NCBI GenBank assembly: GCA_903855985.1
Contig: CAIOAO010000008.1
Span: forward strand, 1 to 40,619
DNA: 40,619 nt
Origin: an uncultured Opitutia bacterium
GTDB lineage: Bacteria; Verrucomicrobiota; Verrucomicrobiia; Opitutales; Opitutaceae
Direction: 5' to 3'
This document shows positions 34,557 through 40,619 of the stretch, one piece after another (the first letter of the stretch is position 1; each line of letters opens with the position of its first letter). The translations under genes and the position numbers were made by a program. The notes below the pieces were generated by a model that was not told the DNA's origin, did not search any database, and saw nothing but the letters and a program-made list of their open reading frames with translations.

Positions 34557-36191
34557 ATGAGCGTCCAACGCATCTCCGGCCGCATCGTCGATGTGCACCA
34601 GCGGACCGAGTTTCCCGGCACGATCGAGGTGGCCGGCGGAGTCATCCGCCGGATCACGCGCGATGCCCGGGTCCTGAGCCGGCGGTTGCTGCTGCCCGGG
34701 CTGGTGGACGCGCACATCCACATCGAGAGCTCGATGCTGCCGCCGGCGGAGTTTGCGCGCCACGCCGTGGTGCATGGCACGGTGGCGACGGTGTCGGATC
34801 CGCACGAGATCGCGAACGTGCTCGGGGTGGCCGGCGTGGACTACATGATCGCGGACGGGCGGCGCTCGCCATTCAAGTTCTTCTTCGGCGCGTCACCATG
34901 CGTGCCGGCGACGACCTTTGAGACGGCCGGGGCGAAGCTGGGCGTGCGCGCCGTGGCGAAACTGCTGGCGCGGCCCGAGGTCAGGTTCCTGGCCGAGGTG
35001 ATGAATTTTCCCGGGGTCCTGGCCGGCGACCCGGCGCTGCGCGCGATGATCGCGGCGGCGAAAAAGCGCGGCAAACCCGTGGACGGCCATGCCCCCGGCC
35101 TGCGCGGCCAGCTGGCGGCGAGGTACGCGGCGGCCGGCATCACGACGGACCACGAGTGCTTCACGCTGGGCGAGGCGAAGGACAAGCTGGCGGCGGGGAT
35201 GGAGATTCTCATCCGCGAGGGCTCGGCGGCGCGGAATTTCGCGGCCCTGTCGCCGCTGCTGAAGACCGACGCGGCGCACTGCATGTTTTGCTGCGACGAC
35301 CTGCATCCCGATCTGCTGATGGTGCGGCATCTCGACGAGCACGTGCGCCGGGCGCTCGCGCTGGGGGCGAACCGGTTTGACGTGATCGCCTGCGCGACGG
35401 TCAACCCGGTGCGACACTACGGCCTCGCCGTCGGCCTGCTGCGCGCCGGCGATCCGGCGGATTTCATCGAGGTGGAGAGCTGGAGGAATTTCCGGGTACG
35501 CCGGACATGGCTCGACGGCCGGCTCGTGGCCGCGGGCGGCCGCAGCCTGCTGACCCGCCAGCCGGCCCGCATCGTCAACCAGTTCCGCGCCTTGCCGCGG
35601 CAGGCGGCGGATTTTGCCGTTCCGGCGGGTAAGGGCGCACTCAACGTCATCCAGGCGCTCAACGGCCAGTTGATCACCCGCCGGTTGCGGCGGCGGGTGC
35701 GGGTGGTGGCCGGCCAGGTCGTGGCCGATCCCGCGCGCGACCTCCTCAAGATCGCCGTGATCAACCGCTATGCGCGGTCCGCGCCGGTGGCGGTGGGCTT
35801 TATCCGGGGCTTCGGGCTGCGGACGGGCGCGCTGGCGTCGTCGGTGGCGCACGACTCGCACAACATCGTGGCGGTCGGGGCGGACGACGCGTCGCTGGCG
35901 GCCGCGGTAAACCTCGTGATCGCGCACCGGGGCGGGATCAGCGTGGCGGGCGGGGGGCGGAAGGCGGTGCTGCCGCTGCCGATCGCGGGCCTGATGTCCG
36001 ATGCCGACGGCCGGACGGTGGCGCGGCGCTACACGGCGCTCGATGCGCGGGCGAAGCAGCTGGGTTCGCGGCTGGATGCGCCCTTCATGACGCTTTCCTT
36101 CATGGCGCTGCTGGTCATCCCGGATTTGAAGCTCAGTGACCGCGGGCTGTTCTCCGGGGCGCAGTGGGCGTTTGTGCCGCGGCAGGGCTGA
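34557..36191 (+). CDS. ade: Adenine deaminase
   Basis: Amidohydrolase-superfamily enzyme that converts adenine to hypoxanthine in purine salvage. It has 544 residues, the usual size for Ade. The N-terminal beta strip is followed by LLPGLVDAHIHIESSMLPPA (two metal His), SDPHEIANVLG, VDGHAPGLRG, and ECFTLGEAKDKL. The C-terminal adenine-deaminase-specific domain has SSVAHDSHNIVAVGADD and GGISVAGGGRKAVLPLPIAG. It stands alone on the plus strand behind a small hairpin in its leader. Substrate specificity within the Ade family is well supported. Confidence 0.93.
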   Translation: MSVQRISGRIVDVHQRTEFPGTIEVAGGVIRRITRDARVLSRRLLLPGLVDAHIHIESSMLPPAEFARHAVVHGTVATVSDPHEIANVLGVAGVDYMIADGRRSPFKFFFGASPCVPATTFETAGAKLGVRAVAKLLARPEVRFLAEVMNFPGVLAGDPALRAMIAAAKKRGKPVDGHAPGLRGQLAARYAAAGITTDHECFTLGEAKDKLAAGMEILIREGSAARNFAALSPLLKTDAAHCMFCCDDLHPDLLMVRHLDEHVRRALALGANRFDVIACATVNPVRHYGLAVGLLRAGDPADFIEVESWRNFRVRRTWLDGRLVAAGGRSLLTRQPARIVNQFRALPRQAADFAVPAGKGALNVIQALNGQLITRRLRRRVRVVAGQVVADPARDLLKIAVINRYARSAPVAVGFIRGFGLRTGALASSVAHDSHNIVAVGADDASLAAAVNLVIAHRGGISVAGGGRKAVLPLPIAGLMSDADGRTVARRYTALDARAKQLGSRLDAPFMTLSFMALLVIPDLKLSDRGLFSGAQWAFVPRQG

Positions 36192-36255
36192 TTGGCCCTA
36201 GGGCGGAACGGGGTTTTCGGTTTACGCCGGTGTTTTCCTGCGCCATTTCCGAGCG

Positions 36256-37857
36256 ATGCCCCCGCCGGAAAAACTGCTGAAGATGCGTGACCAGTTCATC
36301 GACCGCTGGCGGGGCCGGTGGCTGGAACTGGTGGCCCGGCTGGTGAACATCGCCGGTGTGGTGATCGCGCTGGGCTGGTTCCTCCCGCTGTTCTTCACCC
36401 ACATCAAGATCATCACCCAGCCGGGACCGCAGGAATACAACGAGCCGGCGATCTGGCATGTGACCTGGCTGCTGGATCACGGCCGGAATCCCTACACGGC
36501 GAATGAGCTGCCCGGGGCCGCGTATTGCTTCGATCCCCTCTACAATTACCTGATGCTGGCGCTCGAGCCGCTGATCGGGATCGACTACAGCGCGCACCGC
36601 CTCGTCAACCTGGTGCTGCTGATGCTGTCGCTGGCGGTGCTGGTCCGCCTCATGCTCAAGGCGGGCTCGGGGCTGGGCATCGCGCTGCTGACCGCGGTGT
36701 TTTTCCACTGGATGTGCCTCGACAACATCATGATCACGGCCCGGCCGGACCTGCTGGGCTGGTTCTTCTTTCTGCTCGGCATTTTCGTCCCGTGGGAACG
36801 CGACTACTCCCGGGGGTCCGTGATCTTCGGCCTGGTCTGCGCCTTCATCGCCTTCCACACCAAGTTCTACTTTGCGCTGGCGGGCTGCGCGACGCTGCTG
36901 GGCAGCTTCATCGTGCGCGACAAGTGGGCGTCCTGCGTGCTGGGGGCGAAGTTTTTTGCGCTCCTCGGGCTGTCGTTCGTCGCCTGCTGCATCATCTTCC
37001 CGTACTATTATATCGAGACCGTGGTCGTGCAGCGCGGCGGGGCGGCGCTGAACTCAAACGACGAGATCTCGATCATGCACACGCTGATGCTGTTTGGCCG
37101 GGCGTGGCCGTTCATGCTGCTCATGCTCTACGGCCTGGTCGCCTGGATCTGGCGGCGGCATGTCGTCCGGCGCACGGGGCAGTCGCCGAACCGGCCGGAG
37201 GACCGGCGGTTCGTGGCGCTGGGCCTGGTCTTCATGATCTTCCTGGGGATCGTCTACTTCTTCATGGGGCGCAACGCGGGCGCCTATTTCACCTACCACC
37301 TGCACCTGCTGTTCCCGCTGATGTTTGTGCTCGCTGCCTATGCGATCAACCGCCCGTGGGTGCGGATTGGCTTCGGTGTGCTGCTGGCGGTGTTTGTCAT
37401 GAACTGGCTGAAAATCCCGCCCGTGCCCGATTCGGACGCGCCCTACCGGCGGATCGAGCAATTGATCTTCTCCGCGCGGGGCGACGTGCTGGGCATCGCA
37501 TCCACCACCGACATCTTTGAGCGCGCGGGCCGGCGGGTGCTGCACAACGGCAACACGATGTTCATCGGCTTTGCCTTTGCGGACAACGGCGCCGTCCGCG
37601 ACCCCAAGATCGCGGTGCTGGGGCAGAACTATGACGCGACGATCGCCGAAGTGACCCGCAAGGTGAAGGCGCGCGAGTACGCCCTGGTGCTGACCGAGTT
37701 TGACGCCCCGTATTTCTGCTCCGAGGAGATCCTGAAGCAGAATTACGACAAGGAGGAGCAGATCGATTATTACACCTACTTCGGGCACAGCCCGGTGCGC
37801 ATCTGGCGCCCGAAGCCCCGCGAAGGCGACGTGCCCGCAGCGGGCAGCCCGCCCTGA
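36256..37857 (+). CDS. Polytopic membrane glycosyltransferase-like (GT-C fold) protein
   Basis: Integral membrane protein of 533 residues with about 11 hydrophobic segments and a soluble C-terminal ~130 residues. The periplasmic first loop (GPQEYNEPAIWHVTWLLDHG then RNPYTANELPG) carries acidic residues in the position used by GT-C glycosyltransferases, and the following LYNYLMLALEPLIGIDYSAHRL and MITARPDLLGWFFFLLGIF are typical of PMT/ArnT-like proteins (GT39, GT83 or DUF2029 relatives). It would transfer a sugar from a polyprenyl phosphate donor on the periplasmic face. No partner genes indicate the acceptor, so the family call is tentative. Confidence 0.7.
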   Translation: MPPPEKLLKMRDQFIDRWRGRWLELVARLVNIAGVVIALGWFLPLFFTHIKIITQPGPQEYNEPAIWHVTWLLDHGRNPYTANELPGAAYCFDPLYNYLMLALEPLIGIDYSAHRLVNLVLLMLSLAVLVRLMLKAGSGLGIALLTAVFFHWMCLDNIMITARPDLLGWFFFLLGIFVPWERDYSRGSVIFGLVCAFIAFHTKFYFALAGCATLLGSFIVRDKWASCVLGAKFFALLGLSFVACCIIFPYYYIETVVVQRGGAALNSNDEISIMHTLMLFGRAWPFMLLMLYGLVAWIWRRHVVRRTGQSPNRPEDRRFVALGLVFMIFLGIVYFFMGRNAGAYFTYHLHLLFPLMFVLAAYAINRPWVRIGFGVLLAVFVMNWLKIPPVPDSDAPYRRIEQLIFSARGDVLGIASTTDIFERAGRRVLHNGNTMFIGFAFADNGAVRDPKIAVLGQNYDATIAEVTRKVKAREYALVLTEFDAPYFCSEEILKQNYDKEEQIDYYTYFGHSPVRIWRPKPREGDVPAAGSPP

Positions 37858-37873
37858 GCCGGCCCGGCCCGCC

Positions 37874-38419
37874 TCAGATCAGGCCGAGCTTCATCTTCCC
37901 TTCTTCTGAAATCATCGACTGGTTCCAGGCTGGCTCCCAGGTGATGCGGACGTCGGCGTCGGATACGCCGGGGATGAGCAAAATCTTGTCCTTGGCGTCC
38001 GCGGCGATGGCGGGGCCCATGCCGCAGCCGGGCGCGGTGAGCGTCATGGCGATGTCCACCTTGTGGGCGCCGTCGTCGCGCTGCGAGATGTCCATCGAGT
38101 AAACGAGGCCGAGGTCGACGATGTTCACGGGAATCTCGGGATCGTAGACCTTGCGGAGCTGGTCCCAGACGGCAGCGGGATCGGGGGCACCGTTGGCGAG
38201 GGTGGTCGCGGTCACGGTGGTGGCGGCCACGGTCTCACCGAGGGCGTCGCCATCCTTGGCGTCGATGCGGAAGAGGCCGAAGTCCGTCGTGACGGTAAAG
38301 TTGCCGCCGAGGGTCTGGGAGATGTTGATGCGCGTGCCGGCCGTCAGCGGGGTCTTGTCCCCGGAAGGAATCTGCGTCGCGGTGACATCGCGGGAGAGGA
38401 TGCGGTCGTTATGGGGCAT
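37874..38419 (-). CDS. sufT: Fe-S assembly protein SufT (MIP18/DUF59 family)
   Basis: Accessory protein for Fe-S cluster maturation of 181 residues. The C-terminal ~100 residues are the MIP18/DUF59 domain (VWDQLRKVYDPEIPVNIVDL then GLVYSMDI) with the conserved Cys in TLTAPGCGMGP and the ending VRITWEPAWNQSMISEEGKM. The N-terminal ~80-residue SufT-type extension (LTAGTRINISQTLGGNFTVT) is present. It starts 19 bases after sufD ends and is the last gene of the suf run, as in many suf operons. Confidence 0.88.
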   Translation of the reverse strand: MPHNDRILSRDVTATQIPSGDKTPLTAGTRINISQTLGGNFTVTTDFGLFRIDAKDGDALGETVAATTVTATTLANGAPDPAAVWDQLRKVYDPEIPVNIVDLGLVYSMDISQRDDGAHKVDIAMTLTAPGCGMGPAIAADAKDKILLIPGVSDADVRITWEPAWNQSMISEEGKMKLGLI

Positions 38420-38438
38420 GGCGGGGAGCGGCCGGGGC

Positions 38439-39788
38439 TCAGGCCGGCCGGGGAGAGCCGGCGGCCACCGGCGGATTGAATTTGATTTTGATCAGGCCGA
38501 TGAGGGCGTCGTGCAGCGGCGCGTGGTCGAGCTTGCTGAGGACCTCCTCGAAGAAGCCAAATGTGAGCAGCTCGTCGGCGTCGGCCTTGGGGATGCCGCG
38601 GGCCTGAAGGTAGAACTCCTGCTCGGCGTCAATGCGGCTGGAGGTGGCGCCGTGGGTGCAGCGGACGTCGTTGGCCTGGATCTCGAGGCCGGGGAGGGAG
38701 TTGGCCTCGGCGTCGTCGCTGAGCATGAGGTTGCGGTTGCTCTGGTAGGCGTCGGTCTTCTGCGCGTCGGGATCCACGACGATCAGGCCGGAGAAGATGG
38801 TCTTGGCCGAGCCGAGCAGCGCGTTTTTGTAGAGCAGGTTCGAGCTGGTGTGCGGCGCCTGGTGGATCTGCAGGGTGCGCTGGTCGAACTCCTGGGTGCC
38901 GTGGGCGACGGTGAGCGCGAGCATCTCGCTGTGGGCGCCGGGCGCCTGGAGCTGGCTGTGGCTCTCGTGCCGCGACTGGCGGCCGCCGAGGTGGAGGTTG
39001 AGCGCGAGCACGCGGGCGTCGCGGCGGGCGACGGTGGAGTTGGACTGGAAGGACAGGGTCTCGCGCGACCAGTTCTGGGCGGCGACGTAGGTCAGCGCCG
39101 CCCCGTGGCTGGCGTAGAGGTCGTTGCGACCGCAGGCGAAGTGGGCGCCGTCGTCGGCGGAGCGGAAGAAATCCACGACGGTGGCCTTGGCACCCGGCTC
39201 GGCGATGACGAGCGTGTGCGGGAAAACCGCGGCGCCGGGGCCGGCGGCGTAGTGAAACACCGCGAGCGGCTCCGCGAGCTCCACGCCCTGGGGCAGGTAG
39301 ACAAACGCGCCGTCCGCCAGCAGGGCGGTGTGGAGGGCGGAGAACTTCTCGGAGCCCTGTTTCGGTGGCTGGGCCAGCAGGTGCGCCTTCACCAGTTCGC
39401 CGTGCTTGAGCAGGGCGTGCTGGAGGGTCTCGAAGATCACGCCCTGTTTTGCCAGTTCGGCCGAGATGGGTACCTGCGCGACCAGGCGGTTGTTGGCGAA
39501 GACGAGCTGGCCGGCCTTGGCGATGCCGATGGGCGCGTGACCGAGGCCGGCGGGTGTGATGGCGGGCGGCAGGGTGTAGCCGTCGAGCTTCAGGCCGGTG
39601 AGGGTGGCGAAGCGCCAGGATTCATCTGTGCGCTTGGGCAGCGGCAGGGCCAGGAAGCGGGCCCAGGCCTCGCGCTTCCGGTCCAGCCACCAGGCGGGCA
39701 GGTGGGAGACGGACGCGAGGTGCGCGGCGAACAGCTCAGGCGTGAAGCTGCCGGTGGCGGGGAGGGATTCGGTGGCGGTGCCGGACAT
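38439..39788 (-). CDS. sufD: Fe-S cluster assembly scaffold component SufD
   Basis: SufD pairs with SufB and SufC as the SufBC2D scaffold. The product is 449 residues from the ATG at 39788 (MSGTATESLPATGSFTPELF). The C-terminal beta-helix is recognised by SNSTVARRDARVLALNLHLG, QLQAPGAHSEMLALTVAHGT, QIHQAPHTSSNLLYKNALLG and DDAEANSLPGLEIQANDVRC, then THGATSSRIDAEQEFYLQARG, with the conserved His and Cys. The start used avoids a TTG 12 bases upstream inside the repeat at 39792-39867. sufC is not between sufB and sufD and must lie elsewhere. Confidence 0.93.
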   Translation of the reverse strand: MSGTATESLPATGSFTPELFAAHLASVSHLPAWWLDRKREAWARFLALPLPKRTDESWRFATLTGLKLDGYTLPPAITPAGLGHAPIGIAKAGQLVFANNRLVAQVPISAELAKQGVIFETLQHALLKHGELVKAHLLAQPPKQGSEKFSALHTALLADGAFVYLPQGVELAEPLAVFHYAAGPGAAVFPHTLVIAEPGAKATVVDFFRSADDGAHFACGRNDLYASHGAALTYVAAQNWSRETLSFQSNSTVARRDARVLALNLHLGGRQSRHESHSQLQAPGAHSEMLALTVAHGTQEFDQRTLQIHQAPHTSSNLLYKNALLGSAKTIFSGLIVVDPDAQKTDAYQSNRNLMLSDDAEANSLPGLEIQANDVRCTHGATSSRIDAEQEFYLQARGIPKADADELLTFGFFEEVLSKLDHAPLHDALIGLIKIKFNPPVAAGSPRPA

Positions 39789-39791
39789 GGA

Positions 39792-39867
39792 AATTTTCAA
39801 TTTTCGAATTTCGAATGGGCGCGGAAGGTCGGGATAATCGAGATTCGGAAATCGAAATTCGAAAATC
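39792..39867. repeat. Inverted TTCGAAAT word array between sufB and sufD
   Basis: The left arm (about 39792-39816, ATTTTCAATTTTCGAATTTC then GAAT) and the right arm (about 39833-39867, ATAATCGAGATTCGGAAATC then GAAATTCGAAAAT) are imperfect reverse complements built from TTCGAAAT-like words. This is an AT-rich island in GC-rich DNA within an apparent operon, and it could fold into a long hairpin between the sufB and sufD cistrons. Confidence 0.65.
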
Positions 39868-39875
39868 CGTCGGCG

Positions 39876-40619
39876 TCAGCCGACGCTGCCCTCCATCTCG
39901 AGGTCGATGAGGCGCTTGAGCTCGACGGAGTATTCCATCGGGAACTGGCGGGCGAGGTCGTTGATGAAGCCGTTGACGGAGAGGCTCATCGCCTGGCCCT
40001 CGGTCAGGCCGCGCTGCTGCATGTAGAAAATCTGCTCCTCGCTGACCTTGGAGACGCTGGCCTCGTGCTGGACGGAGTTGCGCTCCCCGCGGACGGTGAT
40101 GGCCGGGTAGGTGTCGGTGCGGCTGTTCGAGTTGATGAGCAGCGCGTCGCACTCGGTGTTGTTCTTGCAGCCCTTGAGGTGCTTCGGGATGTGGACGACG
40201 CCGCGGTAGGTGCTGCGGCCCTGGCCGACGGAGATGGATTTCGCGACGATGTTGGAGGTGGTCTCGTCGGCGGCGTGGATCATCTTGGCGCCGGTGTCCT
40301 GGTGCTGGCCGTCGTTGGCGAGGGCGATGGAGATGACCTCGCCGCGGGCCTTGCGGCCCTTCAGGACGACGCCGGGATACTTCATGGTGAGGCGGCTGCC
40401 GATGTTGCAGTCGATCCACTTGATCTCGGCCTCCTCGTGGGCGACGCCGCGCTTGGTGACGAGGTTGAAGACGTTGTTGGCCCAGTTCTGAACGGTGATG
40501 TACTGGATCTTCGCGCCCTTGAGTGCGACGAGCTCGACCACGGCGCTATGCAGCGTCGAGGTGCTGAACTTCGGGGCGGTGCAGCCCTCCATGTAGGTCA
40601 CCTCGGCGCCCTCGTCGGC
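39876..40619 (-). CDS. sufB: Fe-S cluster assembly protein SufB, 5' part cut by window edge
   Basis: Central scaffold protein of the SUF system. About 248 C-terminal residues are present. Diagnostic stretches: [98 protein letters not shown] and the conserved Glu/His in [20 protein letters not shown]. The frame stays open to base 40619, so the start lies beyond the window. It is followed by sufD after ~87 bases that carry the inverted repeat. Confidence 0.95.
   Translation of the reverse strand, partial: ADEGAEVTYMEGCTAPKFSTSTLHSAVVELVALKGAKIQYITVQNWANNVFNLVTKRGVAHEEAEIKWIDCNIGSRLTMKYPGVVLKGRKARGEVISIALANDGQHQDTGAKMIHAADETTSNIVAKSISVGQGRSTYRGVVHIPKHLKGCKNNTECDALLINSNSRTDTYPAITVRGERNSVQHEASVSKVSEEQIFYMQQRGLTEGQAMSLSVNGFINDLARQFPMEYSVELKRLIDLEMEGSVG

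Overview
The window is about 40.6 kb of high-GC, densely coding chromosomal DNA. It carries a complete Gram-negative envelope kit (LpxA, LptF/LptG-family permease, lipoboxes), a TIGR03790-family protein, a heparinase II/III-like polysaccharide lyase, a class II-length xylose isomerase and a SufB-SufD-SufT block. This mix, with the GC-rich codon use and the word-like intergenic repeats, suggests a Verrucomicrobiota member, most likely Opitutaceae; that placement is inference, since no rRNA or other marker gene is present. I see no phage, insertion sequence, CRISPR array, tRNA or rRNA.

Layout. 1-7142 (minus): the start of htpG, then a branched-chain amino-acid ABC operon transcribed livK1-livK2-livH-livM-livG-livF and closed by a hairpin terminator at 1053-1071. 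A truncated four-helix-bundle (23S IVS-type) reading frame sits exactly between the livK2 stop and livH. 7318-12708: an LptG-like permease, DgkA preceded by a small frameshifted gene, a Gly/Met-rich lipoprotein, a 2OG-Fe(II) oxygenase, an M14 carboxypeptidase and a Gdx/SugE exporter. 12723-18827: a POT peptide transporter, a heparinase II/III-like lyase, and a divergent pair encoding a helical-repeat exported protein and an extracellular solute-binding protein. 18930-23971: two lipoproteins, a Tat-exported HisC-like aminotransferase, xylose isomerase and a PepSY-TM membrane protein. 24186-31031: a plus-strand run with aroB, a nuclease-fold-like unknown, lpxA, pdxA, an A-type Fe-S carrier, infC, an amidase and an S1/P1 nuclease. 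31104-34449: crcB plus a half-size EamA transporter behind a probable fluoride riboswitch, a TIGR03790 protein and clpP. 34557-40619: adenine deaminase, a polytopic glycosyltransferase-like protein, and sufT, sufD and the 3' part of sufB.

How the genes fit together. The liv operon, POT transporter, M14 peptidase, adenine deaminase, xylose isomerase and heparinase/solute-binding block indicate scavenging of peptides, amino acids, purines, sugars and polysaccharide. The aroB-infC run mixes core biosynthesis (shikimate, lipid A, pyridoxal phosphate, Fe-S) with translation initiation and ends with two secreted hydrolases that share an ATGA overlap.

The most notable non-coding signals are (1) the fluoride riboswitch candidate in front of crcB, with a weakened pseudoknot and an EamA gene translationally coupled to crcB, and (2) at least five unrelated families of short-word repeats placed in intergenic gaps. 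Four of these sites are built as two inverted arms of iterated 6-10-base words (TCAGC, CGCGGAT and TTCGAAAT types). Lesser observations are the four-helix remnant that begins exactly at a stop codon, a one-base homopolymer frameshift in front of dgkA, and a palindromic operator candidate upstream of the peptide transporter.
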